From contig NZ_JAEL01000006.1 of NCBI RefSeq assembly GCF_000518885.1, forward strand, positions 39,900 through 103,899: a stretch of 64,000 nt of DNA. Direction: 5' to 3'. The stretch is from Bacillus sp. J33. GTDB lineage: Bacteria; Bacillota; Bacilli; Bacillales; Cytobacillaceae. Below the pieces are notes generated by a model. It saw only the letters and a program-made list of their open reading frames with translations. It was not told where the DNA came from and did no database searches. Of the stretch, positions 1-8,240 are shown piece after piece (positions within the stretch are counted from its first letter, which is position 1; every line of letters starts with the position of its first letter). A program made the position numbers and the translations under genes.

Positions 1-129
1 CATGACCTATTAAGCCTATTGTAACAAAAATCTTAAAGAAGTTTTATATTCAATTACCTTAATATCTTACCTCAGTTTATTCGATTGGCAGAAAAAGTTA
101 ATGAAATTTACGAGTTTCTTCTGTTAGAA

Positions 130-143
130 CGAACGTTTATTCG
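130..143 (+). promoter_or_regulatory. LexA (DinR)-like SOS box upstream of mrfA
   Basis: The 14-mer CGAACGTTTATTCG matches the Bacillus LexA consensus CGAAC-N4-GTTCG at nine of ten defined positions. It lies just upstream of a -10-like TAAAAT (145-150), so a bound repressor would cover the promoter. The ribosome binding site GAGGTGAAAG follows at about 159-168. A DNA-damage gene sits directly downstream, which fits, but the right half-site has one mismatch and binding is an inference. Confidence 0.55.
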
Positions 144-172
144 CTAAAATAGGAATATGAGGTGAAAGTATA

Positions 173-2473
173 ATGAAAGTACGCAAAAACCTGCCTGAAA
201 TAATGAAAGAACTTATTTCTGAACCACAGTACAAAGATAATATAATTCATTGGCATACAATAGAGGAAAAAGAAGCGAAAACATCGGAGCTTCCCGATGA
301 CATACATCCATCCTTAAAGAGGGCACTATTAAAAAGAGGGATTACCAGGCTTTATACTCACCAAAAATCCTCTTATAAAACAGCCATGAAGGGGCAAAGC
401 CTAGTAGCGGTTACACCGACTGCCTCCGGGAAAACGCTGTGCTATAACCTACCTGTTCTGCAGACGATTGTGAACGATCCGAATGCCCGTGCTCTTTATA
501 TGTTTCCTACTAAAGCACTGGCGCAGGATCAGAAAAGTGAAATCAATGAAATGATTCAGGAATCTGGTTTGAGTATAAATAGCTATACATATGATGGGGA
601 TACACCCGCCAGCATCCGGCAAAAGGTACGGAAGGCCGGCCATGTGGTGATTACGAATCCGGATATGCTTCACTCAGCTATATTGCCTCATCACACAAAG
701 TGGGTTTCTTTGTTTGAGAATTTAAAATATGTTGTGATAGATGAACTTCATATTTATAGAGGGGTATTTGGAAGCCATGTGGCAAATGTAATTCGCCGTC
801 TCAGGCGGATTTGCCGTTTCTATGGAAGTGATCCCATTTTCATCTGCACATCTGCGACAATTGCAAATCCTCTTGAGCTTGCAGAAAAGCTTACAGAAAA
901 GCCGGTTAAGCTTATCGATAATAATGGAGCGCCAAGCGGTAAAAAACATTTTGTTTTTTACAACCCTCCTATAGTCAATAAGCCATTGAATATCAGGAGG
1001 AGTGCCACTCTGGAAGTGAGAAAGCTGGCGGGTGAACTCTTAAAAAATAGGATACAGACCATCGTGTTTGCAAGAAGCCGGGTTAGGGTTGAAATCCTGC
1101 TTTCTTATTTGCAGGAGCTAGTCAAGCATAAGCTTGGCCCTAAAGCGATTCGGGGATACAGAGGAGGCTATCTGCCAACCGAAAGGCGTGACATTGAAAA
1201 AGGGCTTAGGTCGGGGGATATATATGGAGTTGTCAGCACCAATGCATTGGAATTGGGTGTGGATATAGGGCAGCTTCAGGTATGTGTCATGACCGGATAT
1301 CCAGGTACGATTGCTAGTTCATGGCAGCAGGCAGGGCGTGCAGGAAGAAGGCATGGCGAATCGCTCGTTATTATGGTCGCCAGCTCAAGCCCGCTGGATC
1401 AATACGTCATTCAAAATCCTGATTACTTTTTTAATAAGAGCCCTGAAACTGCCCGCATTAACCCTGACAACCTCATTATTTTGGTGGATCATATCAAGTG
1501 TGCAGCATATGAACTTCCTTTCAATATTGGAGAGTGTTTTGGTTCATTTGAAACGGAGGAAGTTCTTGAATATCTGGCAGAGGAAAGAGTACTCCATCAA
1601 AATGGAGATAAATTCTACTGGATGAATGACTCTTTTCCAGCCCATAACATTAGTCTCCGTTCAGCTTCCCAGGAGAATGTGGTTATAATCGATCAATCTG
1701 ATGTGGCAAACGTAAAGGTTATTGGCGAAATGGACCGATTTTCTGCCATGACCCTTCTGCATGAAGAAGCAATCTATCTGCATCAGGGAACCCAATATCA
1801 GGTAGAAATGCTGGACTGGGAGGAGAAAAAGGCTTATGTCCGAGAGGTGGATGTTGATTATTTCACAGATGCCAACCTGGCAGTGGAACTGAAGGTGCTT
1901 GAGCAGGACAAATCCAGGTTCACCGCCCTTGGCGAGGTAGGCTTTGGAGATGTAAGTGTAGTAGCGATGGCAACAATTTTTAAAAAAATTAAGTTTGAAA
2001 CTCACGAAAATATTGGATCAGGGCCTATAACACTGCCTGAGGAGGAACTTCATACGAGCTCAACCTGGCTGTCCCTTAAGGAAGAATCATTAAAGTTTAA
2101 GCAGGATCGGCTGGAACAGGGCCTGATTGGAACAGCTCATGCCCTAAAGCATATTGTTCCCCTGTTTGTTATGTGTGATCCGCAGGACGTTCATGTAGTG
2201 CCGCAAGTAAAGGCGTCTCATAATGAAAAGCCGACAATCTTTTTCTATGACAGGTATCCGGGCGGTGTGGGCCTAAGCGAGAAGATATTTGGAGGAATTG
2301 AACATATCATGCATGAAACCATGGAAATGGTGAGCAGGTGCACTTGTGAACATGGGTGCCCTTCCTGCATAGGAACAGACACATCATCAGAGACAGCAAA
2401 AAGAGACGTCCTAAAAATTCTTTCTTCCTTCAAATACGATGAAATGGGCGAGGGTGAGTCCATTGTCCATTAA
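173..2473 (+). CDS. mrfA: MrfA (YprA) DEAD/DEAH-box DNA repair helicase
   Basis: A 766-aa superfamily 2 helicase. The N-terminal RecA-like domain carries the Walker A motif TPTASGKT (about residues 80-88) and a DELH box; the second RecA domain has the GRAGRRHGES motif VI (about residue 390). The C-terminal DUF1998-type region ends in a tetracysteine CTCEHGCPSC, a presumed zinc site. This is the architecture of B. subtilis MrfA, which with the exonuclease MrfB repairs mitomycin C lesions independently of UvrABC. The start follows a good GAGGTGA Shine-Dalgarno sequence. The downstream mrfB begins inside the last codons of this gene, so the pair is translationally coupled. A LexA-like box precedes it. 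Confidence 0.93.
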   Translation: MKVRKNLPEIMKELISEPQYKDNIIHWHTIEEKEAKTSELPDDIHPSLKRALLKRGITRLYTHQKSSYKTAMKGQSLVAVTPTASGKTLCYNLPVLQTIVNDPNARALYMFPTKALAQDQKSEINEMIQESGLSINSYTYDGDTPASIRQKVRKAGHVVITNPDMLHSAILPHHTKWVSLFENLKYVVIDELHIYRGVFGSHVANVIRRLRRICRFYGSDPIFICTSATIANPLELAEKLTEKPVKLIDNNGAPSGKKHFVFYNPPIVNKPLNIRRSATLEVRKLAGELLKNRIQTIVFARSRVRVEILLSYLQELVKHKLGPKAIRGYRGGYLPTERRDIEKGLRSGDIYGVVSTNALELGVDIGQLQVCVMTGYPGTIASSWQQAGRAGRRHGESLVIMVASSSPLDQYVIQNPDYFFNKSPETARINPDNLIILVDHIKCAAYELPFNIGECFGSFETEEVLEYLAEERVLHQNGDKFYWMNDSFPAHNISLRSASQENVVIIDQSDVANVKVIGEMDRFSAMTLLHEEAIYLHQGTQYQVEMLDWEEKKAYVREVDVDYFTDANLAVELKVLEQDKSRFTALGEVGFGDVSVVAMATIFKKIKFETHENIGSGPITLPEEELHTSSTWLSLKEESLKFKQDRLEQGLIGTAHALKHIVPLFVMCDPQDVHVVPQVKASHNEKPTIFFYDRYPGGVGLSEKIFGGIEHIMHETMEMVSRCTCEHGCPSCIGTDTSSETAKRDVLKILSSFKYDEMGEGESIVH

Positions 2474-3725
2474 AAATAAGCTAAATAGGCTAAAAAATCA
2501 CCTTGGCACCGGCAATAGCAACAGCAATCAGTCAGCCCCTGTGATAAGACGGGAGAAAGTCATAGATGTTCCATATAAAGAGGTATGGGAAGAATCAGGT
2601 GTTATTCCATATTATTTTGACGATTCCTACTGTCTTGTGAGGGAAAAGGAATATAGCCTTGATCAAATGCATGGCATTTATTCGTTTGGGGAATTTGCGT
2701 CAGCAGTGGAAGCATGGAATTCCTCCAGCATTAAGCATCCCCTGTCTGCTGCCGGACATGATCCGGAAAATATCTTTTTCTTTGATACAGAGACAACAGG
2801 GTTGGGCGGGGGAGCAGGCAATTCTATTTTTCTCCTCGGACAAGCCAGTCTTCAAGGAAACAAAATTAAATTAAAGCAGCATATCCTCCCGCATCCCGGT
2901 GCCGAGATTCCCTTGTATAAGAGCTTTCTTGAAAGCATCGATTATTCAACGATGGTGACCTATAACGGCAAGGCTTTCGACTGGCCGCAGGTAAAAACCA
3001 GGCATACACTGATCAGGGAGCATGTACCGAAGCTCCCTCCATTTGGGCATTTTGATTTATACCATGCAGCAAGGCGGATGTGGAAGCACAGGCTGGAAAG
3101 GATAAAGCTGACTGCAGTTGAAAAAGATGTTTTAGGTATAGAGAGACAAGATGATATACCTGGATTTCTCGCACCCATGATCTATTTTGATTTTGTCGAA
3201 AGGAAAAATCCAGAAGGCATGCTTGGAATCATAAAGCATAATGAAATTGATATTTTATCTTTGATCAGTTTATATACACATCTATCTTTTCAAATTTTGC
3301 GGCTTGATGAAAAGCAGTCTCCAAGGGAAATATTTGAAGTGGGCAGGTGGCTTTCTTCATTGGGTGAATCATCTGAAGCCAAAACAGCTTTTAGTAAAAT
3401 TTCAGACAGCGAAACCCCTGAAGCCTTGGAAGCCAGGTTTGCCTTGGCATTTGAGCATAAGAAACATAAAAACTGGCAAGAAGCTGCCTGCCTATGGAAG
3501 GATACATCAGAAAGAGGCAGCCTAAAATCCCGGCTAATCTCTTGCATTGAATTGGCAAAGGTATATGAGCACCGTTTGAAAGATCTCAATCAGGCAATTA
3601 TATATGCAGAAAAAGCAATGGAGCTTTTTAAAGAAATTTCCGGAAACACATTGGAAAAAATAAGCATTAAAGAAGAGGAGCTAAAAAAACGCCTGGAACG
3701 CTTGCGCAAAAAATGGAATCAATAA
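2463..3725 (+). CDS. mrfB: MrfB (YprB) metal-dependent exonuclease with TPR-like tail
   Basis: Partner exonuclease of MrfA. The exonuclease fold shows an exo I motif DTETTG (about residue 107), an exo II region YNGKAFDW and an exo III-like KHNEIDILSL, followed by a C-terminal helical, TPR-like region (about residues 280-410). I place the start at the TTG at 2463 because GAGGGTGA lies 5 nt upstream and the product then starts MSIKNKL, like the B. subtilis protein as I recall it; an in-frame ATG at 2439 lacks a clear ribosome binding site. It overlaps the end of mrfA by 11 nt. No strong terminator is visible after it. Confidence 0.9.
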   Translation: MSIKNKLNRLKNHLGTGNSNSNQSAPVIRREKVIDVPYKEVWEESGVIPYYFDDSYCLVREKEYSLDQMHGIYSFGEFASAVEAWNSSSIKHPLSAAGHDPENIFFFDTETTGLGGGAGNSIFLLGQASLQGNKIKLKQHILPHPGAEIPLYKSFLESIDYSTMVTYNGKAFDWPQVKTRHTLIREHVPKLPPFGHFDLYHAARRMWKHRLERIKLTAVEKDVLGIERQDDIPGFLAPMIYFDFVERKNPEGMLGIIKHNEIDILSLISLYTHLSFQILRLDEKQSPREIFEVGRWLSSLGESSEAKTAFSKISDSETPEALEARFALAFEHKKHKNWQEAACLWKDTSERGSLKSRLISCIELAKVYEHRLKDLNQAIIYAEKAMELFKEISGNTLEKISIKEEELKKRLERLRKKWNQ

Positions 3726-3864
3726 CAATAAGGCTTTGTAACAAAACTTTAATATTTCAGACAAAAAAATCCACTATTTCCTAGTTGTCTGTACCTCTTG
3801 TAAGCGGTAAAATAGGTAGCTGTGTGGTACTTTTTTAGGAATATTTTATAGTGAGGCTGGTAAT

Positions 3865-3960
3865 ATGTACAAAGCAATTTTAGTGTTATTTTTCCTTGTA
3901 ATTTTCACTACAGCATTCGTTTTCTCCAATTTAAAAGACAGTTTTTACAGTATGCTCTAA
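3865..3960 (+). CDS. 31-aa single-span membrane peptide, unknown function
   Basis: A short ORF encoding 31 residues: MYK, then a hydrophobic stretch (about residues 4-20), then a polar tail NLKDSFYSML. A GTGAGG Shine-Dalgarno sequence is 8 nt from the ATG. It lies alone between mrfB and the coat gene. The family is not recognised. The hydrophobic core, start signal and isolated position support a real small membrane protein, but conservation in relatives would be needed to be sure. Confidence 0.5.
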   Translation: MYKAILVLFFLVIFTTAFVFSNLKDSFYSML

Positions 3961-4004
3961 ACAAAAACCTACCAAAATAAGCGAAATTAGGTATTTTCAT
4001 TAGT

Positions 4005-4061
4005 ACAAGAATCCCCTTTCCAACATAGGTTGTTAATGTAAATACAATTTAGAAAGGGGAT
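4005..4061 (+). promoter_or_regulatory. Possible SigK promoter and RBS-masking inverted repeat of the coat gene
   Basis: AC at 4005-4006 and CATAGGTTG at 4024-4032, separated by 17 nt, resemble a SigK mother-cell promoter (AC / CATAnnnTA). A perfect 10-bp inverted repeat, ATCCCCTTTC (4011-4020) and GAAAGGGGAT (4052-4061), has the coat gene's Shine-Dalgarno sequence as its right arm. Transcripts from the proposed promoter would lack the left arm; read-through transcripts from upstream would contain both and could mask the ribosome binding site. Confidence 0.4.
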
Positions 4062-4067
4062 CTTTAC

Positions 4068-4445
4068 ATGCATTGCAGACCAAGGCCATCGCAGGTAATG
4101 CCTGCTGTTGTTCATCCAACAAAGTGCTGTGTGACTCATTCGTTCCAGAACGTTGTGGTTCCGCACATTCATCCTACTCATCATACACATGTAAACCACA
4201 CTAATTATGAGAATCAGCATTCCTACCCTCATACTCAATCAGTTGTGAATGAGGTGACAACCTCTAATGTAAATGTAGGACCAAGACCTGGCGTAGCAGG
4301 AGCATATAGCCCGGGAATGGGACCTGGATATGGAGATCCTGGAATGGGAATGGGGCCTGGATATGGTGCTCCAGGACCGGGTGTAGCAGGAGCATATAGC
4401 CCAGGAATGGGACCTAAGCAAGGGCCAAGTTTCTCAGGAAGATAA
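4068..4445 (+). CDS. cotD: CotD-family spore coat protein with Gly/Pro repeat tail
   Basis: The first 60 residues (MHCRPRP..., HPTKCC, VPHIHPTHHTHVNH, SYPHTQS) match the His/Cys-rich CotD inner spore-coat family, and the neighbours (mrfAB, ypsA) match the B. subtilis cotD position. Length is 125 aa versus about 75 in B. subtilis: residues 70-125 are a Gly/Pro/Met repeat region built from units like VAGAYSPGMGPG, present twice, with GPGYG variants between. The tail looks like a lineage-specific collagen-like extension. Expression is expected late in the mother cell. It ends at a strong terminator. Confidence 0.85.
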   Translation: MHCRPRPSQVMPAVVHPTKCCVTHSFQNVVVPHIHPTHHTHVNHTNYENQHSYPHTQSVVNEVTTSNVNVGPRPGVAGAYSPGMGPGYGDPGMGMGPGYGAPGPGVAGAYSPGMGPKQGPSFSGR

Positions 4446-4447
4446 AG

Positions 4448-4476
4448 ACAAGGGCAATATGCCCTTGTTTTTATTT
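4448..4476 (+). terminator. Intrinsic terminator of cotD
   Basis: ACAAGGGCA and TGCCCTTGT form a 9-bp perfect stem with a 3-nt loop, followed by a T-rich run. Confidence 0.88.
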
Positions 4477-4622
4477 GCAGGCATTTTTTATTTATTGGAA
4501 AAATGAAGACGTTGGACGCATAATATAAAACAAAGAAACTTATATAAAAAATCATCAATAAGATATAACAATCTTACTAAGCTGGCATTGATCGCCAGGT
4601 ATGCGTTAAGGAGAAATGCATC

Positions 4623-5192
4623 TTGTCAAAAGTAGCAGTGGTTTCAGGGTATAAACCATTTGAGGTAGGGATTTTCAAGAACGATGACCCTGCTGTAGGA
4701 TATATAAAAAGCGGAATAAAGAAAAGCCTGCTTTCCCTGCTGGATGACGGGCTGGAATGGGTAATTATCAGCGGCCAGCTCGGAACAGAATTATGGGCTG
4801 CTGAAGTTGTTTTTGATTTGCAGCTTGAAGGCTATTCCGATTTGCAGCTTGCAGTCATTACTCCATTTTTGGACCAGGAGGCCTCATGGAAGGATGCCAA
4901 TAGAGAATGGTATGAATCCGTATTGGCCCAAGCTGATTTTGTCGGCTCAGTCACGCGAAAACCCTATGAAAATCCTCAGCAGTTCAGGCTTAAAAATCAT
5001 TTTTTCATTAACAAAAGTGATGTGCTCCTTCTTTTTTATGATTCGGAAAAAGAGGGCAGCCCCAAATATTTATATGACACCGCAAAAAAATATCAGGAAG
5101 AAAATGAGTATGAAATTAGACTAATTACCTTTTATGATTTACAATTGATTGTAGAAGAAGAACAGTTATCACAAAGAGACATGTTTGAATAA
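4623..5192 (+). CDS. ypsA: YpsA, SLOG-fold (DUF1273) protein
   Basis: A 189-aa member of the YpsA/DUF1273 family of the SLOG Rossmann-like superfamily. Key features are the N-terminal [12 protein letters not shown] and the glycine-rich [14 protein letters not shown], which is the presumed nucleotide-binding edge, plus a C-terminal [12 protein letters not shown] segment. The start is a TTG; AAGGAG is 9 nt upstream and the nearest ATG is out of frame. In B. subtilis ypsA lies beside gpsB and has been linked to cell division, and the same order is kept here. The biochemical ligand is unknown. Confidence 0.9.
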   Translation: MSKVAVVSGYKPFEVGIFKNDDPAVGYIKSGIKKSLLSLLDDGLEWVIISGQLGTELWAAEVVFDLQLEGYSDLQLAVITPFLDQEASWKDANREWYESVLAQADFVGSVTRKPYENPQQFRLKNHFFINKSDVLLLFYDSEKEGSPKYLYDTAKKYQEENEYEIRLITFYDLQLIVEEEQLSQRDMFE

Positions 5193-5268
5193 TGTAAGAT
5201 AAATTGACAAATGTACATATTTTTGAAAAAATAACAATGATGATTGGCGATATACCGAGGTGAGTGTA

Positions 5269-5568
5269 ATGCTATCCGATAAAATTAAATTAACGGCAAA
5301 AGACATTTTGGAAAAAGAGTTTAAAACAGCAATGCGCGGCTATAAACCTGAAGATGTAGATAAATTCTTAGATTTGATTATTAAAGACTATGAAGCATTT
5401 CATCAAGAAATTGAAGATCTTCAGCAGGAAAATATGAGATTGAAGAAGCAAGTTGAGGAAGCTTCACGCCGGCCGGCTGCTCAAACTGCCGGTACTACGA
5501 ATTTTGATATTTTAAAGAGATTATCCAATCTGGAAAAGCACGTATTTGGCAGTAAATTGTATGATTGA
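5269..5568 (+). CDS. gpsB: GpsB cell-division/elongation coordinator
   Basis: A 99-aa DivIVA-like coiled-coil protein. The N-terminal lipid and partner-binding domain ([32 protein letters not shown]) is followed by a coiled coil (about residues 30-65), a variable linker and a conserved C-terminal trimerisation segment [20 protein letters not shown]. GpsB shuttles between septum and side wall and links penicillin-binding proteins to division. I start at the ATG at 5269, 6-7 nt after GAGGTGA; an in-frame GTG 9 nt upstream overlaps that Shine-Dalgarno sequence and is unlikely. Confidence 0.95.
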   Translation: MLSDKIKLTAKDILEKEFKTAMRGYKPEDVDKFLDLIIKDYEAFHQEIEDLQQENMRLKKQVEEASRRPAAQTAGTTNFDILKRLSNLEKHVFGSKLYD

Positions 5569-5600
5569 CATGAATTATTATCTTTTCCAATTTAAAACCA

Positions 5601-5629
5601 TTGCTATTCCAACAGAGATTTCATATAAT
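5601..5629 (+). promoter_or_regulatory. SigA promoter of rnpB
   Basis: TTGCTA (5601-5606), a 17-nt spacer and a perfect TATAAT (5624-5629) place the transcription start at about 5636, at the 5' edge of RNase P RNA. Confidence 0.7.
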
Positions 5630-5640
5630 AATCCTTGTGA

Positions 5641-6053
5641 TCATTATTAGCGTTCGGGTAATCGCTGCAATATATTTCATATTGTAGAGGAAAGTCCATG
5701 CTCGCACAGGCTGAGATGCCTGTAGTGTTCGTGCCTAGCGAATTCATAAGCTAGGGCAGTCTGGGCATATGCTCAGCTGACGGCAGGGAAAATGCCTAAG
5801 TCCTCTTGGATATGGCATGAATACCTTGAAAGTGCCACAGTGACGTAGCCTTTTCAGAAATGAAAAGGGTGGAACGAGGTAAACCCCGCGAGCGAGAAAC
5901 CCAAATGATGGTAGGGGCACTTTCCCTGAGGAAATGAACAACGGGAAGGACAGGCAAACGCCTGTAGATAGATGATTACCACCTGAGTACGAGACAACAG
6001 TCGCTTGCAGTACTACGGTACAAAACATGGCTTACAGAACGTTATTAATGAGA
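5641..6053 (+). ncRNA. rnpB: RNase P RNA, Bacillus (type B) class
   Basis: The catalytic RNA of RNase P, which matures tRNA 5' ends. The conserved blocks of B. subtilis rnpB are present in order: GTTCGGGTAATCGCTGCA, GAGGAAAGTCCATGCTCGC, GTAGTGTTCGTGCCTAGCGA, GAAAGTGCCACAGTGACG, GAACGAGGTAAACCCC, GCGAGAAACCCAAAT and the 3' ACAAAACATGGCTTACAGAA. The ends pair as P1 (TCATTATTAGCGTTC with GAACGTTATTAATGA). Order gpsB-rnpB-rlmL is as in B. subtilis. The exact 5' and 3' ends are estimates. Confidence 0.96.
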
Positions 6054-6074
6054 CAGTATGAGTGTTATATATTC

Positions 6075-6107
6075 AAGCTCTCCTTTTGCAGGAGAGCTTT
6101 TTTATTT
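6075..6107 (+). terminator. Intrinsic terminator of rnpB
   Basis: AAGCTCTCC (6075-6083) pairs with GGAGAGCTT (6091-6099) around a 7-nt loop and is followed by a T-run. Confidence 0.9.
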
Positions 6108-6507
6108 TCGGCATACAGATTTTGCAGAAATGATGCCTGGGCGGTTTTCATTTTTAGTATATGATTGCGTTTCGAACTGTGATTATGTAACCAAGCAAGG
6201 CGCAAATGCGCTGATTTTGCAGCAGATTGCATATATCCCAGCTATGATTGCGCTGCCGTGAGCTGGCTGTGGGAAGGAAGCAGCTGAATGTGCCGATCAT
6301 GTACAGGATTGGCCGAAGCAGGGAAAATTTGGCCCCAAAGCCGGTAATTGCATCGTTTCAGGAATGTGTTCATGCTCGTACTAATCTAAATGGCTGTCTT
6401 CGTTGCGGTCATGCCCATAAACATATATACTTTATGTGATAATCACATATGCTAATTCCTAAAGAGTGTACATATTTGATAGAACTAATTTTAGTAAGGG
6501 TGAAAGT
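6108..6507 (+). other. 400-bp gap between rnpB and rlmL without a recognisable gene
   Basis: Short open frames exist (around 6058-6261 and 6248-6439) but they lack convincing ribosome binding sites, recognisable motifs and Bacillus-like composition. The base composition is more balanced than in most gaps here, so a decayed gene is possible, but I cannot name one. The rlmL ribosome binding site lies at the right end. Confidence 0.5.
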
Positions 6508-7647
6508 ATGGCAAAATACGATTTGATTGCAACGACTGCAATGGGTCTAGAGGCTCTGGCAGCTAAAGAAGTACGGGAGCTTGGGTATGAATGTGAAGTG
6601 GAAAATGGGAGAATTACCTTTAAAGGTGATGAAGCTGCTATTGTTCGCTCTAATTTATGGCTAAGAACAGCAGACAGAATCCGTATAAAAGTAGGCGAAT
6701 TTAAGGCAACAAGCTTTGACGAGCTTTTTGAGAAAACAAAAGCTCTGCCTTGGGAAAAGTACATGCCTGAAAACGCTGAATTTCCCGTTTCGGGTAAATC
6801 TGTCAAATCAAAACTGTTTTCCGTTTCTGATTGCCAGGCTATTGTTAAGAAAGCAATTGTAGAAAGAATGAGAACAAAATATAAAAAAACGGGCTGGCTG
6901 GAAGAGAATGGGCCTTTATTTAAAATTGAAGTTTCCCTTCATAAGGACATTGCGCTTTTGACGATTGATGCCAGCGGAAGCGGTCTGCACAAACGTGGAT
7001 ATCGTGCCGGGCAGGGGGAAGCTCCTTTGAAGGAAACGCTTGCAGCAGCGCTGGTGATGCTGACAAATTGGACTCCGGACAAGCCTTTTGTAGATCCCTT
7101 TTGCGGATCTGGAACAATTCCAATTGAAGCTGCTTTGATTGGCCAAAATATTGCGCCTGGATTTAATCGCGAGTTCATTTCAGAAGCATGGCATTGGATT
7201 CCTGAAAAAGTCTGGGAGGATGCCAGAAATGAAGCTGAAGATCTGGCTAATTATGATCAGCCTCTTGATATTACCGGGGCTGATATTGATCATAGAATGG
7301 TGAAAATATCCGAAGAGAATGCTTTTGAGGCTGGCTTGGGAGATCTCATTCATTTTAAACAGATGCAAGTAAGAGACTTCACGACTGAAAAGGAGTATGG
7401 AGTGATTGTGGGAAATCCTCCTTATGGTGAAAGGCTTGGAGAAAAGGCTGCAGTACAAAAAATGTATGCTGAAATGGGAAAAGCCTTTGCGCCTCTTGAT
7501 ACATGGTCGATCTATATCCTGACCTCTGACGAGGAATTTGAGACTCATTTTGGTAAAAAGGCGACAAAAAAACGCAAGCTCTTTAACGGTTTTATTCGTA
7601 CTGATTATTATCAGTACTGGGGAAAAAGGCCGCCAAGAAATAAATAA
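6508..7647 (+). CDS. rlmL: RlmL-family 23S rRNA (guanine-N2) methyltransferase (YpsC)
   Basis: A 379-aa methyltransferase: a THUMP-type RNA-binding N-terminal region (about residues 1-155) followed by a SAM-dependent catalytic domain with motif I FVDPFCGSGTIPIEAAL (about residue 194) and the amino-methyltransferase motif IVGNPPYGERL (about residue 305). It corresponds to B. subtilis YpsC and the N-terminal half of E. coli RlmL, modifying G2445-type positions of 23S rRNA. I start at the ATG at 6508 after AAGGGTGAAAG; an upstream in-frame ATG at 6466 adds a non-conserved leader. Confidence 0.92.
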   Translation: MAKYDLIATTAMGLEALAAKEVRELGYECEVENGRITFKGDEAAIVRSNLWLRTADRIRIKVGEFKATSFDELFEKTKALPWEKYMPENAEFPVSGKSVKSKLFSVSDCQAIVKKAIVERMRTKYKKTGWLEENGPLFKIEVSLHKDIALLTIDASGSGLHKRGYRAGQGEAPLKETLAAALVMLTNWTPDKPFVDPFCGSGTIPIEAALIGQNIAPGFNREFISEAWHWIPEKVWEDARNEAEDLANYDQPLDITGADIDHRMVKISEENAFEAGLGDLIHFKQMQVRDFTTEKEYGVIVGNPPYGERLGEKAAVQKMYAEMGKAFAPLDTWSIYILTSDEEFETHFGKKATKKRKLFNGFIRTDYYQYWGKRPPRNK

Positions 7648-7650
7648 GCT

Positions 7651-7773
7651 TTTTGTTTTCGTAAAGTTTGTTGCTTTTTAGGCTGCTAACTAAGCTTAAC
7701 TAATTGAGTTGACTGAAGCTGAAAGCAACGGGCGTAATTTAAAAGTAAAGCGACAATTTTAAGAAAAGAGCCT
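7651..7773 (+). repeat. MITE-like dispersed repeat, copy A
   Basis: About 120 bp with imperfect terminal inverted repeats: left TTTTCGTAAAGTTTGTTGC (7656-7674), right GCGACAATTTTAAGAAAAGA (7750-7769). The centre contains GGCTGCTAACTAAG and AACGGGCGTAATTT, blocks that recur in copy C at 59984. No coding capacity. It lies immediately 3' of rlmL. Confidence 0.6.
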
Positions 7774-7850
7774 AGTGTAAAGACTATAAGCATAAAACCT
7801 CCTGATTCTGAATATAATATATTTATCTGAATCTGTCAGGAGGGATGGCA

Positions 7851-8018
7851 ATGAAGCATTCTAATATCGATTTTCATAAAATTTCTCAGGCGCTGAATGG
7901 AACACTTGAAGCAATTCAAGGGGACGGTGATTCTTCGGCTGAGGCTCTAGAAAGCCTTAGAAATGCACAGAACGAACTTCAGCAGGCATTGTCATTTTCT
8001 ATGTCGCGCGCCAACTAA
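7851..8018 (+). CDS. 55-aa hypothetical protein, helical
   Basis: Product starts MKHSNIDFHKISQALNGTL and continues as a likely two-helix segment rich in Ala, Glu and Gln (EALESLRNAQNELQQAL). I start at 7851 because AGGAGG (7839-7844) is 6 nt upstream; the ATG at 7845 abuts the Shine-Dalgarno sequence. A strong terminator follows. It resembles small Bacillaceae proteins annotated as DUF2564-like, but I am not certain of the family. Function unknown. Confidence 0.75.
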   Translation: MKHSNIDFHKISQALNGTLEAIQGDGDSSAEALESLRNAQNELQQALSFSMSRAN

Positions 8019-8022
8019 ACAT

Positions 8023-8060
8023 TAAAAAAGCAGGGGCTGCTAAAGCACCCTGCTTTTTTG
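8023..8060 (+). terminator. Intrinsic terminator after the 55-aa gene
   Basis: AAAAAAGCAGGG pairs with CCCTGCTTTTTT around an inner TGC/GCA mini-stem, with a T-run. Confidence 0.88.
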
Positions 8061-8095
8061 TTGGAAACAGGATACTGCCTCCATTAGGATTAATC

Positions 8096-8123
8096 TTGAC
8101 AGTTGCCATATTTAAGATAAAAT
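8096..8123 (+). promoter_or_regulatory. SigA promoter of ypvA
   Basis: A perfect -35 TTGACA (8096-8101), a 16-nt spacer and -10 TAAAAT (8118-8123). This gives a leader of about 110 nt before the ypvA start. Confidence 0.65.
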
Positions 8124-8240
8124 TGTATGATGTTCATTTGATTATAAAAAGTCAAAAGTTGAAATAATGATAAAACTGCAATAGCGTCGTCTGGTATTGG
8201 TATTAAAGGCGCTTTAATTTTTTATTTACGGAGGGGTATC

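Noticed and set aside
4235..4558. Minus-strand proline-rich ORF opposite cotD
   Set aside because: It is the mirror of the Gly/Pro repeats of the coat protein; no start signal of its own.
6058..6439. Two short plus-strand ORFs after rnpB
   Set aside because: One begins before the rnpB terminator and both lack ribosome binding sites and recognisable motifs; translations in other frames gave no better candidate.
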